Shown in pieces: positions 35,428 to 45,331 of a DNA stretch of 64,000 nucleotides. The notes under the pieces were generated by a model. That model searched no databases. It was given only the letters and a program-made list of their open reading frames with translations, and was not told the DNA's origin. The translations under genes were made by a program, and so were the position numbers. The stretch comes from Knoellia sp. p5-6-4 (GTDB lineage: Bacteria > Actinomycetota > Actinomycetes > Actinomycetales > Dermatophilaceae). The stretch covers positions 310,001 through 374,000 of the forward strand of contig NZ_JARGZF010000002.1 in NCBI RefSeq assembly GCF_029222705.1. The letters are read 5' to 3'. Every line of letters begins with the position of its first letter. The first letter of the stretch is position 1.

Positions 35428-36975
35428 TCACCCGCCCAGGACCGCCTGGGCCGCGTTGTGGCCCGGTATGCCGGACACCCCGCCTCCGCGGCGCGCCCCG
35501 GCTCCGGCGAGCAGCACCTTCTCGTAGGGCGTCTCCACGCCCCACCGGCCGATCTCGTCGGCCGACTCGGCCCACGGCCACTGCAGCGAACGGTGGAAGA
35601 TGTTCCCACCCGGCAGGCCGATGTCCTGCTCGAGCTCCACGGGTGTCCTGGCCTCCAGGCAGAACGCATCGTCGGCGTCGCGCAGGAGCACGTCCTGGAT
35701 CGGTTCTGCCAGCACGGAGTTGAGCGACTCGAGCGTGTGGCTGAGGGCGAGGTCGCGCATCTCGTCGTGGTCCTCGCGGAACAGCCGGGTCGGCATGTGG
35801 AGGCCGAACAGCGTCAGGGTCTGCGCGTCGGAGGCGGCCAGGTCGGCCCCGAGGATGCTGCGGTCGGAGAGGCTGTGGCAGTAGATCTCGCACGGCGGCA
35901 GGCGAGGCACGTGCCCGCTCGCCGCGACGGCATACGCGTCCTGGAGCTGCTGGTAGCCCTCGTTGATGTGGAAGGTGCCGGCGAAGGCGGCAGCCGGGTC
36001 GGCGTTCGGGTCCTTGAGGCGAGGCAGGCGCGACAGCAGCATGTTGACCTTCAGCTGGGCTCCCTCCGGCGCTGCCTCGGTCGGCACCGGGTCCGCTCCC
36101 CCGGCCACGAGCAGCTCGTTGAGCACCACGGGCGCGCAGGCGGCGAGCACCGCCCCGGCCCGGGCGGATCCGCCCTCCCACGTCACTTCCCCATCCGGGG
36201 TGACGCTGAGGGCCCGCGCGCTCGTGCGGATCTCGGCGCCCGCATCGGCGGCTGCCCCGGCGAGGGCGGTGGTGAGGGATCCCATGCCACCGACGGGCAC
36301 GTCCCAGTCGCCGGTCCCGCCGCCGATGAGGTGGTAGAGGAAGCAGACGTTCTGGCGCAGGTCCGCGCCCCGCAGGTCGGCGAACGTGCCGATCAGCGCG
36401 TCGGTGGCGACGATGCCGCGCAGGGTGTCGTCGGCGAAGGTCTCCTCCAGCAGCTCGCCGAGCGGTCGCTGGGTCACCGCCCGCCAGAGCTCGTCGTCGC
36501 CGACCCGCTCGGCCAGCTCGTCGGCTGAGCGCAGCGGCTCGAGCACCGTCGGGAAGACGGCACGGGCCAGGCCCGCCATCCGGTCGTAGAACTGCTCCCA
36601 CTGGCGGTGGGCGTCCTCCGAGCCGGTCAGGGCGGCGAACGCCCGGGCCGTGGCTGCGGGGTCGCCGTTGTCGACGAGCACCGAGCGGCGCGGGTCCGCC
36701 GGCAGCGGTGTGAACGAGGAGTACCGGCGCCGGATCAGGCGCAGGTCGAGGTCGAGGTCGGTGACGACCTGGTGCGGCAGGAGGGAGACGAGGTAGCTGT
36801 ACCGCGAGAGGCGGGCGTCGACCCCCGGGAAGGCCTGCGCCGAGACCGCGGCACCCCCGACATGGTCGGCGGCTTCGAGGACGAGCACCCGCCTGCCGGC
36901 CCGCGCGAGGTAGGCCGCGGCGGTCAGCCCGTTGTGCCCTGCACCGATGACGACGTCGTCGTAGTCGTGGTTCAC
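35428..36975 (-). CDS. phytoene-desaturase-like FAD oxidoreductase (COG1233), second copy type
   Basis: FAD-binding amine-oxidase/phytoene-dehydrogenase-like protein of 515 residues. VVIGAGHNGLTAAAYLA and LEAADHVGGAAVSAQAF bind the dinucleotide. The C-terminal VLLAGAGARRGGGVSGIPGHNAA segment completes the FAD site. It is distinct in sequence from the similar enzyme at 18.3-19.9 kb. The start is GTG 36975, seven bases after TAGGGT; a GTG three codons earlier overlaps the -10 and is rejected. The substrate is unknown. Confidence 0.88.
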   Translation of the reverse strand: MNHDYDDVVIGAGHNGLTAAAYLARAGRRVLVLEAADHVGGAAVSAQAFPGVDARLSRYSYLVSLLPHQVVTDLDLDLRLIRRRYSSFTPLPADPRRSVLVDNGDPAATARAFAALTGSEDAHRQWEQFYDRMAGLARAVFPTVLEPLRSADELAERVGDDELWRAVTQRPLGELLEETFADDTLRGIVATDALIGTFADLRGADLRQNVCFLYHLIGGGTGDWDVPVGGMGSLTTALAGAAADAGAEIRTSARALSVTPDGEVTWEGGSARAGAVLAACAPVVLNELLVAGGADPVPTEAAPEGAQLKVNMLLSRLPRLKDPNADPAAAFAGTFHINEGYQQLQDAYAVAASGHVPRLPPCEIYCHSLSDRSILGADLAASDAQTLTLFGLHMPTRLFREDHDEMRDLALSHTLESLNSVLAEPIQDVLLRDADDAFCLEARTPVELEQDIGLPGGNIFHRSLQWPWAESADEIGRWGVETPYEKVLLAGAGARRGGGVSGIPGHNAAQAVLGG

Positions 36976-36988
36976 GCCGCCCACCCTA
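36976..36988 (-). promoter_or_regulatory. leaderless promoter of the FAD oxidoreductase
   Basis: TAGGGT (36988-36983), GGGCGGC, then GTG at 36975. It settles which of two nearby in-frame GTG codons is used. Confidence 0.62.
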
Positions 36989-37032
36989 GGGCGGCAGGGC
37001 GCTACCGGGCTCGCACGCGCAGGAACGAGGGG

Positions 37033-37083
37033 CCGAGACGCGGGCGGGGCCCCGGGATGTCTCCCGGGGCCCCGCCGTCTCGG
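37033..37083 (-). terminator. very strong terminator behind the M6 protease
   Basis: An inner perfect 14-bp stem (GGCGGGGCCCCGGG with its complement, six-base loop) is extended by an outer CCGAGAC/GTCTCGG stem. It starts 40 bases after the protease stop on the minus strand. There is no U-run, as is usual for high-GC actinobacteria. Confidence 0.85.
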
Positions 37084-37122
37084 TGTGACAGGTCGCGTCG
37101 ACCGGTCAGCCGAGGTGGTGCG

Positions 37123-39363
37123 TCACTTGAACTCGACCTTGACCTGCAGCTCGTTGCCGCCGTCCACGGACTTGGCAACCGTCATGGTGGTGCCGGAGCC
37201 CGCGACCTTGACCGAACCCATCGGGTTGGTGGCGTCGTAGTAGCGGTTCGGGTCGCTGTCGTCGAACGTCGGGATCGCGGGCTGCGACCCGACGGTCGTC
37301 GGGATGCCGTTCTTGTGGAACGTCACCGCGTCGGTCGCCTCGAGGCCGAAGGTGCCGTCGAACGGCTGGCGGCGGTTGCCCAGGCGCGAGCCGTCGTAGA
37401 ACTTCACCGGGCTCGGGCGGGCGTCGACGTTGAGGACCTGGCCACCGCCGGGGTGCTGGCGGGTGTTGTTGTCCGAGTACTCGTTGTCGATGTACCAGAC
37501 GAGCATGCCGTTCTGGTACGGGAAGCGCTCCACCCAGTCGGGCTTGGTGTTGGCGAACCCGAAGTTGTACGGGCCCGTCTTCAGCGTCGCGTCGTAGCCG
37601 CTGTAGACGCGGTTCTCGGCGATGTAGTAGTGGCTGGCCTGCTTTGTGGTGGAGCCGTCGATACGCGAGAAGCCCTTCGCGACCCAGCCGTTGTCGCCGC
37701 TCTCGACGTCGTCGGCGAAGACCTCCGCGCCGTCAGCGGTGATCGACAGGTCGTCGAGGAACGCACCGTCGAGGTGCACGCCGCCGTCGGTGGCGTAGCG
37801 GAACCGCACCTGGCCGCTCTTGCCGGCGAGGGAGGAGAGGTCCCAGGTCTTCTGGACCCAGCCGCTGCTCTGGCCGTCGATCGGGGTGCCGACCTGGGTC
37901 CAGTTCGCGCCGTCGGTCGAGGTCTCGACGTACAGGTAGTCGTAGTCGGCCTCGATGTCGTGCTCGAGCCAGGCCGACAGGGTGGCGCTGGACTTGCCGG
38001 TCAGGTCGACCGAGCGGGTCAGCGTGTTCTGCAGGTCGTCGGCCGAGCCGCTCCACCACTCAGCCGCACCGGAGTGCGGGGTGTTGTACTCGGTGGTGAT
38101 CGTCTTCTCGGGCAGGGTCACGATGACGGCCTGCTTGTTGGTCGAGGCGTCGAGGTCGGCCGGGCCGAGCTTCACCGTGGTGTCGGCGCCGTGCTTGACC
38201 ACCTGGTAGTCGAGCCAGCCGAGCATCAGCTTCTCCCACGGGCCCATGTAGCCGGGCGTGGTGCCGATCGAGTCCTTGCCCCAGTTGAGCCACGAGCCTC
38301 CGGACATCAGCGTCCAGAAGCCGGTGGTGTTGTCGCCACCGGAGGTGTCATAGAGGTCGGGCAGGCCGAGGTCGTGGCCGAACTCGTGGGCGAAGACGCC
38401 GAGTCCGCCGTTCTCCGGCTCCGTGGTGTAGTCGCCGACCCAGATGTCGGCGTCGCCGATGCGGGCGCCACCGAGCCTGTTCTCGCCGGGGCCGGTCTTG
38501 CCGATGTCGGTGGAGTTGACGTACCAGCGGTGCGACCAGATGGCGTCCTCGCCGAGCGTGCCGCCGCCGGCCTCCTCACCCTCACCGGCGTGGATGGCCT
38601 GGAAGTGGTCGATGTAGCCGTCGGACTCGTTGAAGTTGCCGTCACCGTCGGCGTCGTAGCGGTCGACCTTGTCGAACTGCTTGAGGTACGCGTTGATCTC
38701 GGCCGACGACTTGCCCGCCGCGACCTGCGCCTCGTACCAGGCGTTGACGGTGTCCTGCACGTAGGACCAGTAGCCCTCGCGCTCGTTGGCGTTGTCGCCG
38801 TAGGTGGCGGCCTCGCCCTTGACCTGGACCCAGTCGGAGACGTCGCCCTTGGCCAGGAAACGGCCGTTGGACTGCTTGAGGTAGAAGTCGCGGAAGGACT
38901 CGCCCTCGCCGAACATCATGTCCTGGTAGTGCGCCCGGTCGAAGTTCTCGGTCCAGTACGTCGAGTTGTCCATGGAGCGGTCCGGCTCCGGGATCTCGTT
39001 CTGCTGCATGTCGCTGAAGCTGGAGAGGATCGTGAAGATCGACTCCTCCCGCTCCACCGGGTAGGACACGTAGCGGTCTGCGGTCCTCTGGCCGCGGGCG
39101 TCGGTCTTGCCCGCCAGCTTGATGACGCGCTGGCCGCCGCGGGTCTCGGTCGTGGCCTCGCCCTTGACGAGCTTCTCGACCGCCTCCTTGCGCAGCTCGC
39201 GCGCGGCGTCGCCGAGCGGGTTGGGCAGGTCGTGGTCGCGGTTCGCAGCCTTCGGCTCCTTGTCGCCCTGCACAGGGATTGCCTGTGACTGGGCGGGCGC
39301 CAAGCTCAGTGCGACGGCAGCCACCGCCACACCGGACAGGACGCTCACATGACGTCTCTTCAC
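37123..39363 (-). CDS. secreted M6-family (immune inhibitor A-like) metalloprotease
   Basis: Extracellular zinc protease, 746 residues. A basic N-terminus and hydrophobic core end in AQSQA (residues 24-28), a good signal-peptidase I site. A propeptide follows (30-120). The M6 catalytic motif HEFGHDLGLPD begins at His326, and MSGGSWLNWG supplies the Met-turn. After about residue 450 come beta-rich segments (DLTGKSSATLSAWLEHDIE, a MAM/jelly-roll-like region) and a C-terminal domain. The start is GTG 39363 after GGAGG. Such proteases degrade host or environmental proteins; the target here is unknown. Confidence 0.92.
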   Translation of the reverse strand: MKRRHVSVLSGVAVAAVALSLAPAQSQAIPVQGDKEPKAANRDHDLPNPLGDAARELRKEAVEKLVKGEATTETRGGQRVIKLAGKTDARGQRTADRYVSYPVEREESIFTILSSFSDMQQNEIPEPDRSMDNSTYWTENFDRAHYQDMMFGEGESFRDFYLKQSNGRFLAKGDVSDWVQVKGEAATYGDNANEREGYWSYVQDTVNAWYEAQVAAGKSSAEINAYLKQFDKVDRYDADGDGNFNESDGYIDHFQAIHAGEGEEAGGGTLGEDAIWSHRWYVNSTDIGKTGPGENRLGGARIGDADIWVGDYTTEPENGGLGVFAHEFGHDLGLPDLYDTSGGDNTTGFWTLMSGGSWLNWGKDSIGTTPGYMGPWEKLMLGWLDYQVVKHGADTTVKLGPADLDASTNKQAVIVTLPEKTITTEYNTPHSGAAEWWSGSADDLQNTLTRSVDLTGKSSATLSAWLEHDIEADYDYLYVETSTDGANWTQVGTPIDGQSSGWVQKTWDLSSLAGKSGQVRFRYATDGGVHLDGAFLDDLSITADGAEVFADDVESGDNGWVAKGFSRIDGSTTKQASHYYIAENRVYSGYDATLKTGPYNFGFANTKPDWVERFPYQNGMLVWYIDNEYSDNNTRQHPGGGQVLNVDARPSPVKFYDGSRLGNRRQPFDGTFGLEATDAVTFHKNGIPTTVGSQPAIPTFDDSDPNRYYDATNPMGSVKVAGSGTTMTVAKSVDGGNELQVKVEFK

Positions 39364-39549
39364 AAATCCTCCAGTGGTGTTCGCGCGCCGTCCCTGGCGC
39401 ACAAAAGCCGATCAGAACACGATTTGTCGGCATTTCCGATGGCCCCCGGGTAAGGAGTTGTTAAAAAATCACAGACCTGTCGTGACCCTCGACGGCGCTG
39501 GTCAGGGCGCCGTCTCACGGCGCCGGAGCCCCGCCGGACCGGCCCTCGG
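39364..39549. other. divergent region between the M6 protease and nadE
   Basis: It contains an unusually AT-rich patch (GTTGTTAAAAAATCACAG, about 39460-39477) and, nearer nadE, a perfect 8-bp hairpin (GGCGCCGT, CTC, ACGGCGCC; 39506-39524). No confident -35/-10 for the protease was identified. The hairpin could be an operator or part of a regulated leader. Confidence 0.5.
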
Positions 39550-39561
39550 TAGGGTTCCGGC
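39550..39561 (+). promoter_or_regulatory. leaderless nadE promoter
   Basis: TAGGGT (39550-39555), TCCGGC, then ATG at 39562. Confidence 0.68.
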
Positions 39562-41304
39562 ATGGCCCAGCTCCGACTCGCCCTCGCCCAGGTCAACGCC
39601 ACGGTGGGAGACCTCGCCGGCAACGCCGCGATGGTCCGCGAGTGGACCGCCAGGGCTGCCGCCGAGGGCGCACACCTGGTGGCCTTCCCCGAGATGGCAC
39701 TGACTGGCTACCCCGTCGAGGACCTCGCCCTGCGGACCTCCTTCGTCGACGCCTCGCGAGCAGCGTTGACCGCACTGGCCGCCGACCTCGCCGCCGACGG
39801 ACACGGCGACCTGCCGGTGGTCATCGGCTACCTCGACCGCGCGACGCCCGGCAGCGCCGACGCCGACCCCGGTCGTGAGCTGCCCCAGAACTGCGCCGCC
39901 GTCCTGCACCGCGGCGAGGTCGTCGCGCGGTACGCGAAGCACCACCTGCCCACCTACGGAGTCTTCGACGAGGCCCGCGTCTTCGCCCCCGGGCACGACC
40001 TGGCCGTCGTCCGCGTCCGCGGGGTCGACGTGGCTCTGGCCATCTGTGAGGACATCTGGCAGGAGGGCGGACCCGTGTCGATGGCCCGCGAGGCCGGTGC
40101 CGAGCTGCTGCTGGTGCTGAACGGCTCGCCCTACGAGCGCGACAAGGACGACGTGCGGCTCGAGCTCGCCGCCCGCCGCGCCCGCCAGGCGGAGTGCGTG
40201 CTCGCCTACCTGAACCTCGTCGGCGGCCAGGACGAGCTGGTCTTCGACGGTGACTCGGTCGTCGTCGCGGCCGACGGCGCAGTGCTCGCTCGTGGCCCGC
40301 AGTTCGCCGAGGACCTGCTCGTCGTCGACCTCGACCTCCACGAGTCGACCTTCGACCCCACCGACGTCACCGAGGGCGTCGCCTTCACCCCGGTGAGCGA
40401 GGACCCCACCGAGCCGTATGCCGCGCGGCCGGCTTCCGAGGCCCCCCGCCTCGACCCGGTCGGCGAGGTCTACGAGGCGCTCGTGCTCGGCCTGCGCGAC
40501 TACGTCCGCAAGAACGGGATGCGCTCGGTCGTGCTGGGCCTGTCGGGCGGCATCGACTCGGCGCTCGTCGCCGCCATCGCGTGCGACGCGCTCGGCGCAG
40601 ACAACGTCCACGGCGTCTCCATGCCCAGCGTCTACTCCTCCGACCACTCCAAGGACGACGCCGCCGACCTCGCCGAGCGCACCGGCCTGAGCTACCGGGT
40701 GCAGCCGATCAAGCCGATGGTCGAGGCGTTCCTCGGCGAGCTCGGCCTCACCGGCGTCGCGGAGGAGAACCTCCAGGCGCGCTGCCGGGGGGTCATCCTC
40801 ATGGGCCTGTCCAACCAGGAGGGCCACCTCACCCTCGCCACCGGCAACAAGTCCGAGCTGGCCACCGGCTACTCCACCATCTACGGCGACAGCGTGGGCG
40901 GCTTCGCGCCGCTCAAGGACGTGCCGAAGAGCCTGGTGTGGCAGCTGGCGACCTGGCGGAACGCCGAGGCGGAGCGTCGCGGCGAGACGATGCCCATCCC
41001 GCCGAACTCGATCACCAAGCCGCCGTCGGCCGAGCTGCGCCCGGGCCAGGTCGACCAGGACTCGCTGCCGCCGTACGAGACCCTCGACGCCATCCTCGAG
41101 CTGTACGTCGCCGGTGCGCAGGGTCGCGCCCAGCTCATCGACGCCGGTTTCGACGCCGCGGTCGTGGACAAGGTCGTCTCGCTGGTGGACCGGGCCGAGT
41201 GGAAGCGCCGGCAGTTCGCGCCCGGCCCGAAGATCTCCGCCCTGGCGTTCGGCCGCGACCGCCGGCTGCCCATCACGAGCCGGTGGCGCGAGCAGGACTC
41301 CTGA
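39562..41304 (+). CDS. nadE: glutamine-dependent NAD+ synthetase
   Basis: Makes NAD from deamido-NAD using glutamine-derived ammonia. It has 580 residues in two domains. The N-terminal nitrilase-like glutaminase carries [16 protein letters not shown] (Glu), [15 protein letters not shown] (Lys) and ALAICEDIW (Cys). The C-terminal synthetase carries the ATP-pyrophosphatase loop [13 protein letters not shown] and [20 protein letters not shown]. The short glutaminase form differs from the roughly 680-residue mycobacterial enzyme. Leaderless start. Confidence 0.96.
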   Translation: MAQLRLALAQVNATVGDLAGNAAMVREWTARAAAEGAHLVAFPEMALTGYPVEDLALRTSFVDASRAALTALAADLAADGHGDLPVVIGYLDRATPGSADADPGRELPQNCAAVLHRGEVVARYAKHHLPTYGVFDEARVFAPGHDLAVVRVRGVDVALAICEDIWQEGGPVSMAREAGAELLLVLNGSPYERDKDDVRLELAARRARQAECVLAYLNLVGGQDELVFDGDSVVVAADGAVLARGPQFAEDLLVVDLDLHESTFDPTDVTEGVAFTPVSEDPTEPYAARPASEAPRLDPVGEVYEALVLGLRDYVRKNGMRSVVLGLSGGIDSALVAAIACDALGADNVHGVSMPSVYSSDHSKDDAADLAERTGLSYRVQPIKPMVEAFLGELGLTGVAEENLQARCRGVILMGLSNQEGHLTLATGNKSELATGYSTIYGDSVGGFAPLKDVPKSLVWQLATWRNAEAERRGETMPIPPNSITKPPSAELRPGQVDQDSLPPYETLDAILELYVAGAQGRAQLIDAGFDAAVVDKVVSLVDRAEWKRRQFAPGPKISALAFGRDRRLPITSRWREQDS

Positions 41305-41313
41305 GGCGCGTCC

Positions 41314-41326
41314 TAGGATCGCGACT
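41314..41326 (+). promoter_or_regulatory. leaderless panB promoter
   Basis: TAGGAT (41314-41319), CGCGACT, then ATG at 41327; it lies between the nadE stop and panB. Confidence 0.68.
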
Positions 41327-42214
41327 ATGAGCGACTCCCCCGCGACCGGCGAGATCTCGGCACCCTACGGCAGCGGCCCCCAGGCCTCGCAGGCCCCGGC
41401 AGGCGCCGCACCCGTCCGGCGCATCCGGATCCCGCACCTGCAGGCCATGAAGGAGCGGGGCGAGAAGTGGGCCATGCTCACCGCCTACGACCAGTACTCC
41501 GCCGAGATCTTCGACGAGGCGGGCATTCCCGTGCTGCTCGTCGGCGACTCGGCCGGCAACAACGTCTACGGCTTCGAGACCACCGTGCCCGTGACCGTCG
41601 AACACCTGCTCCCCCTCGTCAAGGCGGTCACCACGGCTGCGAAGCGGGCCATGGTCGTGGCCGACCTGCCGTTCGGTTCCTACCAGGCGAGCCCGGAGCA
41701 GGCCCTGGGCACCGCCACCCGCTTCATGAAGGAAGGACTCGCCCACGCGGTCAAGCTCGAGGGCGGCAAGGCGATGGTCCCCGAGATCGAGCTGCTCGTG
41801 CGGGCGGGCATCCCCGTCATGGGGCACGTCGGGTTCACCCCGCAGAGCGAGCACGTCCTCGGCGGCTACCGGGTGCAGGGCCGGGGAGAGGCCGCAGACC
41901 GGCTCGTCGACGACGCGGTCGCCCTCGAGCAGGCAGGTTGTTTCGCCGTCGTCATGGAGATGGTCCCGGCCCCGCTCGCGGCCCGGGTGACCGAGGTGCT
42001 GTCCATCCCGACCATCGGCATCGGCGCCGGCCCCGACTGTGATGCCCAGGTGCTGGTGTGGTCCGACATGGCCGGCCTGCGCGGCGGCAGGAGCCCCCGC
42101 TTCGTCAAGAAGTACGCCGACCTGCGCGGCACCCTCTCCGAGGCGGCGAGGACGTATGCCGCGGAGGTCGCCTCGGGCGCCTTCCCCACCGCCGAGCACT
42201 CCTTCGAGGAGTAG
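41327..42214 (+). CDS. panB: 3-methyl-2-oxobutanoate hydroxymethyltransferase
   Basis: First committed enzyme of pantothenate synthesis: adds a hydroxymethyl group from methylene-tetrahydrofolate to ketoisovalerate. It has 295 residues. After a 30-residue Ala/Pro-rich extension comes the TIM barrel with [30 protein letters not shown] (metal-site Asp), [18 protein letters not shown] and FAVVMEMVP. panC and panD are not here. It follows nadE by 22 bases but has its own promoter. Confidence 0.95.
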   Translation: MSDSPATGEISAPYGSGPQASQAPAGAAPVRRIRIPHLQAMKERGEKWAMLTAYDQYSAEIFDEAGIPVLLVGDSAGNNVYGFETTVPVTVEHLLPLVKAVTTAAKRAMVVADLPFGSYQASPEQALGTATRFMKEGLAHAVKLEGGKAMVPEIELLVRAGIPVMGHVGFTPQSEHVLGGYRVQGRGEAADRLVDDAVALEQAGCFAVVMEMVPAPLAARVTEVLSIPTIGIGAGPDCDAQVLVWSDMAGLRGGRSPRFVKKYADLRGTLSEAARTYAAEVASGAFPTAEHSFEE

Positions 42215-42227
42215 CCCCCGAGGTGTG

Positions 42228-43559
42228 TCAGGTGGCCAGGCCGCAGCGCCGGAGCGCGAGCAGGGCGTAGACGCGCGCGCACCGGAGCAGGTCGGCGACC
42301 GCCACGTGCTCGTCCAGCGCGTGGGCATGGCGGACGTCGCCGGGCCCGTACTGCAGCGTGGGCACACCCGCGGCGATGTAGAGCCGCAGGTCCGACCCGT
42401 AGGGCGCGCCGACCACTCCAGGCGCTGAACCTCCCTGCGCCTCGACGCAGCTCGTGACATCACGCACCAGGGAGTCATCAGCGGTGAGTCCCGCCGACGC
42501 GAAGGCGCCTCCGGGCCAGGTCACCTCCACGGGGTGCTCGCACAGCCACGGGTCGGCCGCACAGGCCCGCCCCACAGCCTGTTCGAACGCGGTGCGAGCG
42601 TCCTCCAGCGACTCCCCGATCCGCACCCCGTAACGGCCCTCGGCGACCAGCCGATCGGGCACGGTGCTGGCCCAGTCACCGGCGTGCACCACACCGATGG
42701 AGAGGGGCCAAGGCAGGTCGAGATGGTCGAACAGGATTGGGGCGCTGGCGTTTCGGGCGGTCTCGAGCTCGCGCAGGGCCGCCTGCACCGGGGCCAGCAG
42801 GTCGATGGCGCTGACGCCCCTCGTGCGGGTCGATCCGTGGGTCGCCCGGCCCCGGACCTCGAGCCGGAAGGTGAGAGATCCGGCGTTGGCCGGGACGACC
42901 GCCCCGGACGTCGGCTCTGCGATGACACAGGCTTCGGCCCGGTGGCCACGGCGCAGGGTGGCGAAGGCGCCCAGCCCGCCGTCCTCCTCGCCGCTGACAG
43001 CGTGGACGGCGAGCGGGCGGCGCAGCCGGACGCCTGAGCTCACGACTGCCGACACCGCGGCCAGCACCGCGGCGAGCCCGCCCTTCATGTCGCAGGTCCC
43101 GCGCCCGGCCGCGAGGCCGTCGCCAATCCGGAGCCGGTAGGGGCCCCGGTCCGGCCACGCGGTGAGGTCGCCCGGGGGCACCACGTCCGTGTGCCCGGAG
43201 AGCACCAACGCCGGCACGACCCCCGAACTCCCTGAAGGCTGCGCCGCTGCGCCCAGGACGGCAACGCAGCCCCGGGCCTGCGCACGCTCGACCTCCATGC
43301 CGGGGAAACCCGGAGCCGCCTGCTCGGCCGCGACGTCGATGTCCCAGGAGTCGACTTCCAGCCCGATGCCGGCCAGCCGGTCGGCACACCAGTCCTGCGC
43401 CTCGATCTCGGCCGGGCTCCCGCCCGTGGACGGGATGGCCACCAGCGCGGCGAGGTCTGCGAGCAGGCCCTGCTCGTCGATGGCGTCGAGCACGCCGCGC
43501 TCGGTGGCGGTCAGGTCGGCACCGCCGAGGTCCGGGCCTGCGGTGTGGTCGAGGCGCAT
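42228..43559 (-). CDS. M20-family (ArgE/DapE-like) metallopeptidase
   Basis: Zinc-dependent amidohydrolase/peptidase of 443 residues. The metal-binding and catalytic segments are LSGHTDVVPPG, GRGTCDMKGGLAA, the general-base SGEEDGG and AEPTS. The dimerisation-lid HGSTRTRGVSA lies in the middle. It could be an N-acyl amino-acid deacylase; ArgE/DapE assignment would be a guess, and argJ makes ArgE unnecessary. It converges on panB and is divergent from the LLM gene. ATG 43559 is the best of several starts. Confidence 0.88.
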   Translation of the reverse strand: MRLDHTAGPDLGGADLTATERGVLDAIDEQGLLADLAALVAIPSTGGSPAEIEAQDWCADRLAGIGLEVDSWDIDVAAEQAAPGFPGMEVERAQARGCVAVLGAAAQPSGSSGVVPALVLSGHTDVVPPGDLTAWPDRGPYRLRIGDGLAAGRGTCDMKGGLAAVLAAVSAVVSSGVRLRRPLAVHAVSGEEDGGLGAFATLRRGHRAEACVIAEPTSGAVVPANAGSLTFRLEVRGRATHGSTRTRGVSAIDLLAPVQAALRELETARNASAPILFDHLDLPWPLSIGVVHAGDWASTVPDRLVAEGRYGVRIGESLEDARTAFEQAVGRACAADPWLCEHPVEVTWPGGAFASAGLTADDSLVRDVTSCVEAQGGSAPGVVGAPYGSDLRLYIAAGVPTLQYGPGDVRHAHALDEHVAVADLLRCARVYALLALRRCGLAT

Positions 43560-43593
43560 GGCCCCGAGACTCTCATCCCCGCTGCCCGAGGGA

Positions 43594-43605
43594 TAGCGTG
43601 ACCGC
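43594..43605 (+). promoter_or_regulatory. leaderless promoter of the LLM oxidoreductase
   Basis: TAGCGT (43594-43599), GACCGC, then ATG at 43606. It shares a 46-base divergent gap with the M20 peptidase start. Confidence 0.62.
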
Positions 43606-44637
43606 ATGACGGACCGGACCCACGCGATGACCCCCGACGGCTCCCTCACGGTCGGCTACGCCGCCATGCTGGAGCAGTTCGCGCCGCGCGAGGCAGTCGA
43701 CCTCACGGCCTTCGCCGAGCAGCACGGGTTCTCGGGGTGCATGGCCGCCGACCACTTCCAGCCGTGGGTGCCGCAGCAGGGCCAGGCGTCGTTCGTCTGG
43801 AACGTCCTGGCAGCCGTGGGCGAACGCACGCAGGGCGACCTCGGCCCGGGGGTGACCTGCCCCTCGTTCCGGTTCCACCCGGCGATCGTCGCCCAGGCGG
43901 CCGCGACCCTGGAGGCGATGAACCCCGGTCGCACCTGGCTTGGCCTGGGCACCGGCGAGGCGCTGAACGAGCACGTCATCCCCGGCTACTGGCCCGAGGC
44001 CGGCGAACGCTCCCGCCGGATGTGGGAGGCCGTCGAGCTCATCAACCAGCTCTTCACCACCTCCCTGAAGGGCAAGGACACCAAGTTCGCCGGCGAGTTC
44101 TTCAAGATGGAGACCACCCGGCTGTGGACCATGCCCGAGACCGCTCCCCCGGTGCTGGTCGCGACGGCCGGGCCGATCAACGCGAAGAAGACGGGCAAGT
44201 TCGCCGACGGCATGATCACCGTCGGCGCCCCGCTGGAGAAGATCGAGGGCCTCTTCGCGAAGTTCGACGAGGGCGCCCGCGAGGCCGGGAAGGACCCGTC
44301 GACGATGCCCAAGGTGCTGCAGCTGCACCTGTCGTGGGCGGAGACCGACGAGGAGGCGCTCCACAACGCCGTCACCGAGTGGCCCAACGGCGGGATGAAG
44401 TTCCCCAAGGCCGACATCCGCTCGCCGTTCGAGTTCGAGCAGATGGCCAAGCTGGTGCGGCCCGAGGACTTCGAGGGCCGCATGGTCATCTCGTCCGACC
44501 CGGACGCCCACCGGGCCGAGATCCAGCGCTTCGTCGACCTCGGCTTCGACCGGGTCTACCTGCACAACGTGGGCCGCAACCAGCGCGAGTGGATCGAGGT
44601 GTTCGGTCGCGAGGTGCTGCCGAAGCTCACCCGGTGA
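43606..44637 (+). CDS. F420-dependent LLM-class oxidoreductase
   Basis: Luciferase-like TIM-barrel enzyme of 343 residues, of the F420-dependent glucose-6-phosphate dehydrogenase-like group. GFSGCMAADHFQPWVPQQGQ, PGRTWLGLGTGEALNEH and the PPVLVATAGP segment are typical of the TIGR03557-type family. Coenzyme F420 use is inferred from the family. The physiological substrate is unknown, and glucose-6-phosphate specificity cannot be claimed. Confidence 0.9.
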   Translation: MTDRTHAMTPDGSLTVGYAAMLEQFAPREAVDLTAFAEQHGFSGCMAADHFQPWVPQQGQASFVWNVLAAVGERTQGDLGPGVTCPSFRFHPAIVAQAAATLEAMNPGRTWLGLGTGEALNEHVIPGYWPEAGERSRRMWEAVELINQLFTTSLKGKDTKFAGEFFKMETTRLWTMPETAPPVLVATAGPINAKKTGKFADGMITVGAPLEKIEGLFAKFDEGAREAGKDPSTMPKVLQLHLSWAETDEEALHNAVTEWPNGGMKFPKADIRSPFEFEQMAKLVRPEDFEGRMVISSDPDAHRAEIQRFVDLGFDRVYLHNVGRNQREWIEVFGREVLPKLTR

Positions 44638-44644
44638 ACGGACC

Positions 44645-44656
44645 TAGGCTGTCCCC
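44645..44656 (+). promoter_or_regulatory. leaderless promoter of the methyltransferase gene
   Basis: TAGGCT (44645-44650), GTCCCC, then ATG at 44657, starting seven bases after the stop codon of the preceding gene. Confidence 0.65.
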
Positions 44657-45304
44657 ATGAGCGAGCACGAGATCCCGGTTCCCGAGAGCGAGCCGCGCAC
44701 CCGCTGGTCGGAGGTCTCCGGCGGCATCGGTGCCGCCACGGCATACCAGCGCCACTTCGACGAGATGGCGGCCAAGGGCCTCGACGTGCACGGCGAGGCC
44801 ACCTTCGTGCAGTCGCTGCTGCCCGCCCCGGCCCGCGTGCTCGACGCCGGCTGCGGCACCGGACGCGTGGCAACCCAGCTGACCTCGCTCGGCTACCACT
44901 GCGTGGGCGTCGACGCCGACCGCGACATGGTCGCGGTCGCCGAGCGCCGGGACCCGGCCACGACCTGGGTCCAGCAGGATCTCAGCCGGCTGCAGCTGCG
45001 CTCGCAGGCCTTCGAGCTGGTGCTGCTCGCCGGCAACGTCGTGCCGCTGCTGGCCCCGGGGACACTGCTCGCCGCCATGGAGCGCATGGCCGCCCATGTG
45101 GAGCCGGGAGGGCTCGTGGTCGCCGGCTTCGGCCTCGATGCCGCACACCTTCCGGCGGGCATTCCCGTCACCCCGCTGGAGGACTACGACCGGGCCTGCA
45201 CGGTCGCCGACCTGTCGTTCATCCGCCGCTACAGCACGTGGGACAAGGAGCCCTGGCGCCCGGACTCCGGCTACGTCGTCAGCATCCACCGCCGCAACGA
45301 CTGA
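44657..45304 (+). CDS. class I SAM-dependent methyltransferase
   Basis: Rossmann-type methyltransferase of 215 residues with motif I VLDAGCGTGRVATQL, the acidic end of strand 2 (VGVDADRDM), and the motif II/III region QDLSRLQLRSQAFELVLLAGN. The substrate is unknown. It is leaderless, just downstream of the LLM gene. It ends 28 bases from a convergent small gene. Confidence 0.9.
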   Translation: MSEHEIPVPESEPRTRWSEVSGGIGAATAYQRHFDEMAAKGLDVHGEATFVQSLLPAPARVLDAGCGTGRVATQLTSLGYHCVGVDADRDMVAVAERRDPATTWVQQDLSRLQLRSQAFELVLLAGNVVPLLAPGTLLAAMERMAAHVEPGGLVVAGFGLDAAHLPAGIPVTPLEDYDRACTVADLSFIRRYSTWDKEPWRPDSGYVVSIHRRND

Positions 45305-45331
45305 GGCTGCGGACATCTGGGGTAGAGCCCG

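Noticed and set aside
39506-39524. GGCGCCGT hairpin as a terminator
   Set aside because: It lies between two divergent genes, so no transcript is known to end there, and the T-run on the minus strand is about 30 bases away. It was kept only as an intergenic hairpin.
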